From Lentisphaerota bacterium (lineage in GTDB: Bacteria > Verrucomicrobiota > Lentisphaeria > Victivallales > Victivallaceae): DNA of 42,316 nt. Below, one piece after another: positions 16,749-25,600 of the stretch. Both the position numbers and the translations under genes were made by a program. The stretch covers positions 1-42,316 of the forward strand of contig SUWE01000021.1 in assembly GCA_015061615.1 (NCBI GenBank), written 5' to 3'. A model generated the notes under the pieces. That model made no database searches and had not been told where the DNA came from. It saw only the letters and a list, made by a program, of their open reading frames with translations. How positions within the stretch are numbered: position 1 is the stretch's first letter; each line of letters begins with the position of its first letter.

Positions 16749-19725
16749 ATGAAGTTCATTTCGCTGCTGGCGGCAATAGTGAGCATCTTCTCCGCCGCCG
16801 CCGAGGTTTTCACCATTCCTCACAATCCCTGTACGCCGATACTTGACGGCAAAGCAGATGAGGAAGTGTGGAAAAATCTGCCTTATCAGGGTGATTCATT
16901 CACCCGTATCGGTACAAAAGAAAAAGTTGCCGCCCAGACCCGTTTCAAAACCTTTCACAACGGTAAATACTGGTTCTTTTTCATTGAGTGCATGGAAGAT
17001 AAAATCGAAAAATTGCGTACCGCCAGCAGCGGCAGAGCTTATGCGATGAACCGTTGGCAGGATGACTCTGTTGAACTGACATTTTCTGCGGATTCCGCAC
17101 TGCTGAATCTCGTCAAATATTTTATCAATGCAAAAGGCGATGTTACCGCCGTCAATCTGCGGGATAAAAATATTTCCAAACCTGCATACAACGCCACGCT
17201 TGCCATACCTTCGGCAAAAACGGCTGCTGTTATCGGCAAGGAGCGCTGGTCTCTGGAAGTTGCCGTCCCCATAGCCGCGATTCCCGATGCGGGAGTAAAA
17301 AATGCCGTTTGGCGCTTCAGTATCGGCCGCAACCGCTACGCAGGCGGCAAAGCGGAGCTGTCAGGCTTGGTTCCCCTTTCCCGTCCTCAACACCTTACTC
17401 CGCATGAATTTCCGACCGCTCAACTGAAAAATTTTGAGGCGGAGAAATTCAATATCCAGTTTACTGCAGGTGAACCGGATAACTTTCAGCCGTCAGAAAA
17501 AGGCTGCTCTTTCAAACAGAAAATTTCCGCCGTCAACCGCACCGGATTTTTCGCTTTGATCAAGGTCAAATCCAAACTCCTGCTCAATAATAAAACTGTC
17601 AGCGAAACGGAAAAAATCATAGAACTGCCGCGAAACGCTTTCGGTTCAGCGGTCATCGAAGTTCCGTTCCCAAAAAACGGCAATTACGCCATGGAACACA
17701 CAGTTTCCAATCTTGCGGGCGTTCCGATCGCTTTTGCCAGACAGGAGATAAAAGCTGCCTATATTCCCATTGAAACAACGGTGCTTGCTCCCTCATACCG
17801 CGATTGCATCTTTGCCACACAGCCTGAAAAAACTGTCCGTATCTCCGTAAAAAGCAAGGATAGTGGATGTCGGCAGCTTTCCGTAAAAGTCACAGGTGCA
17901 AAGGAGTTTTCAGCGGAAACACTCACCCTCAAAAACGGAATTGCTGAATATACCCGCAATTTTGCCGATCTGCCCGACGGGAGTTACTGCATCACTTTCT
18001 CTGATGATGCAGGGCGAAGTGCGGCAGTCAGGATCCGCAAACTGCCGTACATGCGCGGGGAAGTCTGGATAAAGCCCAACGGAACAATGATGATCGACGG
18101 CAAACCCTTCATCCCCACGGGTTGGTTCCACCTTATGCAGCCGACCGACAAGAAATATTTCAACACCAATATGGATTATATCCGTTTTTATCCGCCGAAA
18201 GCAAATCTGCCCTATCTTGACCGATTCTGGGCAAAGGGAATGAAATCTCTGCTGATGCCGTACTCTGAAAAAAGTGGCTGGCACTTGAAACTTTTCGCCT
18301 TTTCCGAAAGGAGAGGAACAGTTTCCAAAGTTCAAAGAGAACACATTGAAGCGCTTGCAAAAGCTGTCCGTCATCACGAAGGATTGCTCGCATACTACCT
18401 TGCGGATGAGCCTGAAAACAACGATATGAATCCTGAATGGTTCGCAGAAGTCCGCAGGATTTTAATGGAACACGACCCCCTATCACCCCTGCGTCATGCT
18501 CAATCAGGACTACAACGCGATCAAGCGTTTTATTGACTCCGCCGATATCACATTTCCCGATTGCTACCCGAATTATGCCGCAGACGGCACATCTCGCAAA
18601 CCGATGTGGCGAACCGCAGAATATGCAAAAAATGCCTCCTCTCTGCGCCCTGCGTGGCTGGCGCCACAGGCTTTCTGCTGGACACAGCAGGGTAAAAAAT
18701 CCCGTCCGCCAACTCTGGATGAGATGAGAAATCAATCGTGGCAGGCGTTGATAAACGGCTGTAAAGGCATTATCTTTTACAGCCATTACGACCACAGCCA
18801 AATGTATTATCCGCTGATTATCGGACCTGACTTTATCGCGCAGGAAATTCAGGATGTTGCCCATCTTATTGCAGGCGATTTCCGCAACGATGAGATGAAA
18901 TTCACCGTAACTCCTGCTGATCCGCACTTTCAGTGCGCCCTGTTTGAAGCTGACGGCAAGATGATGCTTGCCGCCGTCAATACGGCAAATGAGGTGCGTA
19001 AAGTTGATTTCACTATCCCCAAATGGCAGAATCAGACCCTTTTCATGCTCTCTGAAAACGGCAGCTGCCAAGTGGGAAACGGTAAATTTTCCGTGACGTT
19101 CCAGCCGCTGGAAACAAAAATTTTCCTGACCTCACCTCCTGCGGAAAAACACAAAACCGTCGCTGAAGTGAAAAAACAGATTGCGGAATTGGAAGCCGCC
19201 CGAATCAAAAAAGGCAACCTTTTCGCCCTCGGCGGAAATCTGCGGCATGATATCGAAGAGATCACTCTGGGCAAACAGGCGGGAAAATTGCAGTTCGCTC
19301 TTTCCAGCGACCCTGCGATAAAAGATTTTGCCCACAGAAAATACGGTATCGGCTACTATCTTTTTGACGGAATGACCGACGAATACGCCAGCAGTAGACT
19401 CCACTGGGTCCCCGATGCTGCCGATAAAACTCCGACGGTGACGGTAACTCTGCCCAAAAAAGAAAAAATTTCCTGCATACGGCTCAACACCGTGATGCGT
19501 GAAGAAAAATCAAATGTCAAAGCAGGAACAGTTTATGCCATGGTTGAAGGAAAAATGGTCAAATGTGCCGATTTCAAAAATGATTCCGCCGCCTGGGTGG
19601 AAATCAATTTTCCCGCAATCACAAGCGAAAAATGGCAAATCCAAATTACCGACTTTGTGCGCAAAAAGCCTCTGCTTTGCGAAATTGAAGCCTATGAAAA
19701 CAGCGGAAGTGTAAAAAATGACTGA
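16749..19725 (+). pseudogene. Frameshifted secreted CBM9-like / TIM-barrel glycan-active protein
   Basis: Two frames together encode one ~991-residue protein: 16749-18536 (595 residues) and 18496-19725. The first reads in register to EHDP and then into unlike residues and a stop. Removing one C from the run of five at 18476-18480 joins it as EHDPYHPCVMLNQDYN with no loss. Visible parts: a signal peptide (residues 1-19); a CBM9-like domain (~20-215: TPILDGKADEEVWKNL, then RWQDDSVELTFSA); a beta-sandwich region; a TIM barrel beginning DGKPFIPTGWFHL with the probable catalytic acid in YYLADEPEN; and a C-terminal discoidin-like domain. The break falls inside the barrel, just after ADEPEN. It may be a sequencing error, a recent mutation or recoding. 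It overlaps the fucosidase gene by 8 bp. Confidence 0.85.
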
Positions 19726-21010
19726 TTTTATCAAAGGAGATTCCTCATGGTTCACCCATGACCGTTTCGGGATGTTCATCCACTTTGGTCTCTACTCTCT
19801 GCCCGCAAGGCATGAGTGGATACAGCGGAATGAGGAAATTCAAGCGGATGTTTACCGCAAATATTTCAACAATTTCAACCCCGATCTTTTCGATGCCGCC
19901 GCGTGGGCGAAAGCTGCAAAAAATGCAGGTATGAAGTATGTTGTTTTCACCACAAAGCACCATGACGGATTCTGTCTCTTTGATTCAGCTTACACCGATT
20001 ACAAGTGTACCAAGACCCCGTACGGCAAAGATATTTTAAGAGAAATCGTCGATGCGTTCCGCAATGAAGGCTTTAAAATCGGACTTTACCACTCGCTTAT
20101 CGACTGGAATCACCCCGATTTCACCATAGATGCCTATCATCCGCTTGCCAATCACCCTGACAGGGAAGCACTCAACTCTAAAAAAGAAATGACGGAATAT
20201 CGGAAATATCTTCACCGTCAAACTGAAGAAATCCTGACCAAATACGGCGATATCGACATTTTGTGGTATGACTTTTCCTACCCCAGACTGGCGAAAAACG
20301 GCAAGGGGAAAGATGATTGGGAGTCAGAAAAACTTGTGGAGCTTATCCGCTCCATCCGTCCGCAAATACTGCTGAACAACCGTCTTGACCTTCCCGGGTC
20401 AGGTGATATCATCACCCCCGAACAAAGCACCCCTGAAAATCCGATCGTGGATGAAAACGGAGCTCCTGCTGTCTGGGAAGGGTGTCAGACCTTCTCCGGC
20501 AGCTGGGGATATCATCGGGATGAAATGAGCTGGAAATCAGAAAAACAGTGTATTGATATGCTTATCAATCATGTTTCACGCAACGGCAATCTGCTGATGA
20601 ATGTCGGTCCCAACGCCCGCGGAGAGATCGACTCGCGCGCAATGACCAGATTGAATGATTTCGGCAGATGGATGCGTCTTCACAGCCGATCGATTTACGG
20701 TTGTCAGGCCGCTCCTGAAAACTTTAAAGAACCCCGCGACTGCCGTTATACATGGAATCCTGAAACAGGAAAATTGTATCTGCACTTTATGAATTGGCCC
20801 TCAAGCTACCTCATTCTGCCTGATATGCAGGGAAAAATCGCTTATGCCCAATTTCTGCATGACTACAGCGAGGTGCAGTTTGTGGAAAACAACTCCTCCG
20901 TTCTCCACGGCAATCTGGCGGTCAGAGCACCGCAGAACAGCGTAACGCTCAAACTGCCGATCAAAGCACCTGATGTCACCGTACCGGTTATTGAGCTGAT
21001 TCTTAAATGA
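19718..21010 (+). CDS. GH29 alpha-L-fucosidase
   Basis: The protein has 430 residues and typical GH29 features: WFTHDRFGMFIHFGLYSLPA near the N-terminus, AKNAGMKYVVFTTKHHDGFC (substrate-binding His pair), and DILWYDFSYP with the probable nucleophile Asp185. The MLINHVSRNGNLLMNVGP strand and the C-terminal VPVIELILK beta domain complete the fold. It releases alpha-linked fucose, for example from mucin or plant glycans. No signal peptide is visible, so it is probably cytoplasmic and acts on imported oligosaccharides. The ATG overlaps the end of the previous gene by 8 bp. It is the last gene of locus 3, followed by a strong terminator. Confidence 0.93.
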   Translation: MTDFIKGDSSWFTHDRFGMFIHFGLYSLPARHEWIQRNEEIQADVYRKYFNNFNPDLFDAAAWAKAAKNAGMKYVVFTTKHHDGFCLFDSAYTDYKCTKTPYGKDILREIVDAFRNEGFKIGLYHSLIDWNHPDFTIDAYHPLANHPDREALNSKKEMTEYRKYLHRQTEEILTKYGDIDILWYDFSYPRLAKNGKGKDDWESEKLVELIRSIRPQILLNNRLDLPGSGDIITPEQSTPENPIVDENGAPAVWEGCQTFSGSWGYHRDEMSWKSEKQCIDMLINHVSRNGNLLMNVGPNARGEIDSRAMTRLNDFGRWMRLHSRSIYGCQAAPENFKEPRDCRYTWNPETGKLYLHFMNWPSSYLILPDMQGKIAYAQFLHDYSEVQFVENNSSVLHGNLAVRAPQNSVTLKLPIKAPDVTVPVIELILK

Positions 21011-21020
21011 TCTGAACAGC

Positions 21021-21068
21021 AAAAAGATATTATGAGAGACACAAGAGGTCTCTCATAATATCTTTTTT
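21021..21068. terminator. Bidirectional terminator between fucosidase and sigma factor genes
   Basis: A perfect 20-bp stem (21021-21040 with 21048-21067) around a 7-nt loop begins AAAAAGATATTATG and ends in a run of six T on the plus strand. On the minus strand it ends in five T. It serves the two convergent genes. Confidence 0.92.
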
Positions 21069-21070
21069 AT

Positions 21071-21808
21071 TCATGCACCTTCAATCATCTGCTTATGCAA
21101 ACGCTTCAAAGCCTGATTCTGGATTTGACGGACCCGTTCACTGGTACAGTTGAGCAGTCCGCCAACATCTTCCAGTGTCATGATCGGGGAGCCATCCATG
21201 CCGAAACGGAGTTTCAACACCTGTTTTTCCTTGGGCGGCAAACCGTCAAGCAGCTTCAACAGCTGTTCGATATCCTCAAGCTGGATCAACTCCTGATCCG
21301 GCGCGGAACCATCCTCATCAGCAAAAAAATCAAGCAGTTCCACTCCGTCAGAGTCATCCTGACCGACAAGTTCATTCAACGACTGCATATCCACCTGACG
21401 GGTGTCTCGCAGACGTTCGATCGTCGCCATGGAAAGTTTTGCATCCTGCGCGACCTCCTCATTTGTCGGCGTTCTGCCCAGTTCCACGGTCAATTTGCGA
21501 ACGGAACGCTTTATCCGGCGGGAATTAAGCTGTGTCCCCACCGGAACGCGTATGGTCAGCGTCTGTTCAGCAAGCGCCTGACGGATCGCCTGTTTGATCC
21601 AGCATGCACTGTATGTGCTGAACTTTGCCCCCATTTCCGGATTGTAGCGGTGCGCCGCGATGACCAATCCCCGGTTTCCTTCGGAAACAAGATCATCCCA
21701 CGGCAATCCCCTACCGAGAAAATCATTGGCTATCTTCAAGACCAGCCTCATGTTGTCCCGGATAAGTGAATCCGCTTCCTGATTGCAACGATTCTCCTCT
21801 TGTTCCAT
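21071..21808 (-). CDS. RNA polymerase sigma factor, RpoD/sigma-70 family
   Basis: The protein has 245 residues. Region 2 runs from SLIRDNMRLVLKIANDFLG through DLVSEGNRGLVIAAHRYNPE to KFSTYSACWIKQAIRQAL. Region 3 follows (TIRVPVGTQLNSRRIKRSVR, then LGRTPTNEEVAQ), and region 4 ends the protein (LPPKEKQVLKLRFGMDG, LEDVGGLLNCTSERVRQIQNQALKRL). Region 1.1 and most of 1.2 are missing, so it is probably an alternative, group 2-type factor rather than the main sigma. ATG 21808 is chosen because GAGGAG sits just upstream; the frame could extend to 21868 but would cross the purL terminator. It lies immediately downstream of purL on the same strand. Confidence 0.92.
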   Translation of the reverse strand: MEQEENRCNQEADSLIRDNMRLVLKIANDFLGRGLPWDDLVSEGNRGLVIAAHRYNPEMGAKFSTYSACWIKQAIRQALAEQTLTIRVPVGTQLNSRRIKRSVRKLTVELGRTPTNEEVAQDAKLSMATIERLRDTRQVDMQSLNELVGQDDSDGVELLDFFADEDGSAPDQELIQLEDIEQLLKLLDGLPPKEKQVLKLRFGMDGSPIMTLEDVGGLLNCTSERVRQIQNQALKRLHKQMIEGA

Positions 21809-21830
21809 CGTCACTCTCCTCTCATTTACG

Positions 21831-21866
21831 AAAAAAAAGGGGAAGTCTTCAATCCGAAGCCTCCCC
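21831..21866 (-). terminator. Terminator of the serA-purL operon
   Basis: On the minus strand a hairpin (GGGGAGGCTTC, loop, GAAGACTTCCCC) is followed by eight T. It lies 18 bp after the purL stop and just upstream of the sigma factor start. Confidence 0.85.
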
Positions 21867-21883
21867 ACTTTTTTTTCCGGATT

Positions 21884-24850
21884 TTACACGTTGTCGAGTG
21901 TCTTTTTGTAGTTGCTCAACAGCGCATCAAGCTCAAGTGTGCAACAGGCTCCTCTTCCTGTTGCCTTGAGATACTTATCAGCTGTAACTTTACCGATCGC
22001 GGCAAAGGGAACGCCTTCAAAAATCGCCTCAAATGCAGCACGGTTTTTCTCCGGAACCGTGGCTATAAAGCGGCTGTTTGACTCAGAGAACCACGCTTCC
22101 AGAGCGGAGCAGTTCTCGCAGGGGATCTTATCCAGATCAATTTCCATACCCAGACGGCCCGCCATCGCACTCTTGACCAGGGCGATACCGATACCGCCGA
22201 GCGCCGGAGTGCAAAGGGAGTTGACCAGTTCCGCTTTAGTAGCGGCACTGACGCGGTTGCAGATATCAATGGATTTGTCCGCATCGACTTTGGGAACGTT
22301 GTTTCCGGTGAATCCGAGCATGTTGTAATACTCTGAACCGCCGAGTTCCGGTTTGGTCATACCGATGACATAAACGGTGTCACCGGCCTGTTTCGCATCG
22401 AAGGAAACAGCACGGGAAACATCATCCAGACGGGAGATCACACTGAAGAGCAGTGACGGCGGGATGGATATTTTTCTGCCGCCTCTGGTGGAGTCGTTCT
22501 TCATTGAGTCCTTACCTGAAATACAGGGAACAAGGTACTTTCTGGTGTAATCGTAGATCGCCTGATTGGCACGCACCAGCTGGGCAAGTTTATATTCGCC
22601 GTCAGGAGTTTTTTCACTCTTGACCGGGTCGGGCCAGCAGAAGTTGTCCAGACCGGCGATCATCTTCAAATCACCGCCGACGGCGATAACACGGCGCACC
22701 GCAAGGTCGATACAGCTTGCCGCCATGTGATAGGTGTCGATATCGCTGTAACGCGGCAGGATTGCCGATGCAAGAATAACACCGTCTTTGCTCAGCGGTT
22801 CGACCATCGTGACCGTCGCATCAGCGGCAACGTCACGGCCTTTGCCGCCGAAGGGTTTCAGCACGCTCAAACCTTTGACCTCATGGTCGTACTGGCGGGC
22901 TTTATACTCGTCGGAACAGATATTCAACGCACCGATAAGCTCCATCGTGTCGGCACCGAGATCACGCGCAGAAAGTTCCGGTTCCGGAAACTCAGGTGAT
23001 TTCCATGTCGCTTTAAGGTGCATTTTGGGCAGACCGTCGTGCATAAATTCAATGTCGATATACGCAACAGTTTTGCCGTTGTACAGCATGTGGAACTTGC
23101 CGTTATCGGTAAATTCACCCAGAACACTGACTTCAACGTCGCGTTCTTCGGCAAGTTTCTTGAATTCGTCGATTTTTTCCGGCGGAACCGCAAAGCTCAT
23201 ACGCTCCTGCGCTTCAGAGACCAGAATTTCCCACGGCTGCATACCCGCATATTTCAGCGGAGCTTTCGCCAGATCCATACGGCAGCCGTTGCATTCATCA
23301 GCCATTTCACCGACACTTGAGGACAAACCGCCGGCACCGTTATCGGTGATGAAACGGTACAATCCGCGGTCGCGCGCTTCCATAATGAAGTCGGAAAGTT
23401 TTTTCTGGGTGATCGGGTCACCGATCTGCACCGCCTGAACCGGTGAATCCTTGTGCAGTTCCTCACTGCTGAAGGTCGCACCGTGGATACCGTCTTTACC
23501 GATCCTTCCGCCGCCCATGACGATCAGATCGCCCGGTTCAATGCGTTTGGAACTGCCCGGAACTCCATTGACAGTTTTGGGGAGTTTACCGACCGTTCCG
23601 CAATAGACCAGCGGTTTACCGATATAGCGGTCATCAAAATACTCCCAGCCGTTGCCGTAGGGAATACCGCTCTGATTTCCGCCGTCGATAACACCTTTGT
23701 GGACACCGTCACGCAGACGGCGGGGGTGGAGCAATCCTTCAGGAACGTTGCTCTCATCGGTAAACGGCGAACCGAGGCAGTAACCCCAGACGTTGATGAG
23801 CAGTTCGGCACCCTGTCCGGTTCCCATCGGGTCGCGGTTCACACCGACGATACCGGTCATCGCACCGCCGTAGGGGTCGAGCGCGGAGGGACTGTTGTGT
23901 GTCTCAACTTTGTATGCGATATCGCATTTGTCGTTGAAGTCGATGACACCTGCATTGTCCTTGAAGACAGAGACCAGCCAGTCAACTTTTCCGGCGATCT
24001 CTTTGGTGCTGTCTTTGATAAAGGTTTTATAGCAGGAGTCGATAGTCTGCTTTTCGCCGGTTTCGCTGTTTTCGTAGTCGATTTCGGCGCTGAAGATTTT
24101 GTGTTTGCAGTGTTCGCTCCAGGTCTGGGCAAGGACTTCCATTTCCACGTCAGTCGGATTGGAATCAAGTCCGAACTCCTCACGGCCTTTGGCATTGCGG
24201 AAGTAGTTCTGAATGGATTTCATCTCTTCCAGACTCAGAGCAAGGATACCTTTTTTGCTGATTTCGACAAGCTCATCATCGGAAACTTCCAAATCATATT
24301 TGCGGACTTCGACTTTGTCCGAAGCATTCATGTAAGGAAGGTTCTCAGGAACATTTTCACTTTCGCTGCCGTCAAGCACCAGCGCACTCTGGATAAGCTC
24401 GTTGGCAAGCAGTTTGAAACCGATGGTTTCGGCATCCGCTTTGGCGATTTTGCCGGAAATGAGATATTCCGTGGAAGAAAACACATACTCATCGTCGCGG
24501 AGCTTGCGGCCGAGAATATCCGCCGCCGCAGTACGGAATGTACGGCTGACGTTATCCGTCACACCCGGCTTGAAGCCGACGCGGATAAGATAATCGCACG
24601 CTTTGGCAGGAATGAAATTTTCAGATTTGGCACTGTCCGTTCTCCATGACTGAAGCACGGGGTTGAAGAGCAGAGCGGCAATTTTCGCCGCATCGGCATC
24701 GGTGCAGTCCGCGACCAGCGTAAAGACGTCGCGGGTGTAAACATCATCAAGTTTGATTCCGCAGACAGCTTCCGCCTGCCGTACCAGAGCTTCACCGCGG
24801 GGGTCGCGCCACACCGGCAGCGGAGCAAGTTCAATCCGGTAATTTTTCAT
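21884..24850 (-). CDS. purL: Phosphoribosylformylglycinamidine synthase, PurS-PurL fusion
   Basis: The 988-residue protein performs step 4 of purine synthesis (FGAR to FGAM). The first ~190 residues contain two PurS-like segments (IELAPLPVWRDPRGEALVRQAE, with LLFNPVLQSW; then IRVGFKPGVTDNVSRTFRTA, with LLANELIQSA). The PurL part has the linker motif EEFGLDSNPTDVEMEVLAQTW before SEHCKHKIF, YKVETHNSPSALDPYGGAMTG, and a second AIR-synthase-like half with ISGKDSMKNDS. No glutaminase (PurQ) domain follows, so a separate PurQ should exist. The motif has HNSPS where classical PurL has HNHPS. ATG 24850 begins the PurS-like domain; the frame extends to 24967 inside the upstream gene. It overlaps that gene by 20 bp. 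Confidence 0.92.
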   Translation of the reverse strand: MKNYRIELAPLPVWRDPRGEALVRQAEAVCGIKLDDVYTRDVFTLVADCTDADAAKIAALLFNPVLQSWRTDSAKSENFIPAKACDYLIRVGFKPGVTDNVSRTFRTAAADILGRKLRDDEYVFSSTEYLISGKIAKADAETIGFKLLANELIQSALVLDGSESENVPENLPYMNASDKVEVRKYDLEVSDDELVEISKKGILALSLEEMKSIQNYFRNAKGREEFGLDSNPTDVEMEVLAQTWSEHCKHKIFSAEIDYENSETGEKQTIDSCYKTFIKDSTKEIAGKVDWLVSVFKDNAGVIDFNDKCDIAYKVETHNSPSALDPYGGAMTGIVGVNRDPMGTGQGAELLINVWGYCLGSPFTDESNVPEGLLHPRRLRDGVHKGVIDGGNQSGIPYGNGWEYFDDRYIGKPLVYCGTVGKLPKTVNGVPGSSKRIEPGDLIVMGGGRIGKDGIHGATFSSEELHKDSPVQAVQIGDPITQKKLSDFIMEARDRGLYRFITDNGAGGLSSSVGEMADECNGCRMDLAKAPLKYAGMQPWEILVSEAQERMSFAVPPEKIDEFKKLAEERDVEVSVLGEFTDNGKFHMLYNGKTVAYIDIEFMHDGLPKMHLKATWKSPEFPEPELSARDLGADTMELIGALNICSDEYKARQYDHEVKGLSVLKPFGGKGRDVAADATVTMVEPLSKDGVILASAILPRYSDIDTYHMAASCIDLAVRRVIAVGGDLKMIAGLDNFCWPDPVKSEKTPDGEYKLAQLVRANQAIYDYTRKYLVPCISGKDSMKNDSTRGGRKISIPPSLLFSVISRLDDVSRAVSFDAKQAGDTVYVIGMTKPELGGSEYYNMLGFTGNNVPKVDADKSIDICNRVSAATKAELVNSLCTPALGGIGIALVKSAMAGRLGMEIDLDKIPCENCSALEAWFSESNSRFIATVPEKNRAAFEAIFEGVPFAAIGKVTADKYLKATGRGACCTLELDALLSNYKKTLDNV

Positions 24851-25580
24851 CAGAAAAAGACCTCGTGTTGGGGGTTGATATTTTAACAGAAAATTGTTCA
24901 AAAGCCTGATCGCACCGCCGGATGACGGAGAGATACGATTTCCGGTAACGTTCAAGATTCTCTGCACTGAAACTTTTCACCGCATACTGCCGGTAACGGG
25001 CTATCCGGGCGTGGATACGGTCAAAATAGTCGCACAATTGTTCAAACAGATTGGATTCGACTATCGACATGCGGATATTTATATTATCAGTACAATCATC
25101 TTTGAACTCGTTGCCCGGATCAGCGGCATAAAACGCCGCCGCCTCGTGCATACGGTTTTTAAGAGCAAAAAATTCATCCAGCGAAGCGGCAAGTTTGGCA
25201 AGTATACCGATATGTATCGCCAGACGCTGTTCGCGGGCTACGGTATCCTGATTATTGAACATGCCGCTGATACGGAATGTGTTGCGGTCAGCCGCCGCAA
25301 AAAGTCCGTTCAAATAGGAATAGGCGGTCTCTCCGGGCGCCTGCCGATTGCGAACCGCCTGAAGCAGTGTTTCCGCCGCATCAAGCACTGCATCGCGCCG
25401 TCCCATCATCGGAACAAGATTTATCCGCACCAGTGCGCCGGCACGGCGGCGTGCAGGCACAGCAGGAGCAGTCCCGGAGTTTTCCGGAACTGCCGCTGTT
25501 TCATTCTGGATTACGGAAGTGTTATCCAATGCCGAATTTTCCTTATTCTCAAAAAACGGAAATACCCGCTCCGTACTCAA
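24831..25580 (-). CDS. Conserved-context protein of unknown function between serA and purL
   Basis: I do not recognise this protein of 249 residues or fewer. It has no signal peptide or membrane segment. The N-terminal ~60 residues are low in complexity (Ala, Pro, Asn, Arg); the rest is mostly helical and charged (for example NLFEQLCDYFDRIHARIARYRQY), possibly coiled coil. The start is unclear: the TTG at 25580 has no ribosome site, while the TTG at 25529 follows AAGGA and would give 232 residues. The gene starts ~20 bp after the serA stop and overlaps purL by 20 bp, so it is co-transcribed with both. Confidence 0.65.
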   Translation of the reverse strand: MSTERVFPFFENKENSALDNTSVIQNETAAVPENSGTAPAVPARRRAGALVRINLVPMMGRRDAVLDAAETLLQAVRNRQAPGETAYSYLNGLFAAADRNTFRISGMFNNQDTVAREQRLAIHIGILAKLAASLDEFFALKNRMHEAAAFYAADPGNEFKDDCTDNINIRMSIVESNLFEQLCDYFDRIHARIARYRQYAVKSFSAENLERYRKSYLSVIRRCDQAFEQFSVKISTPNTRSFSDEKLPD

Positions 25581-25600
25581 ACGGAACGGGGGAACTGTTT

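Noticed and set aside
23453-24649. A 398-residue open frame opposite purL
   Set aside because: The frame is a shadow of purL codon bias; purL carries the family motifs throughout.
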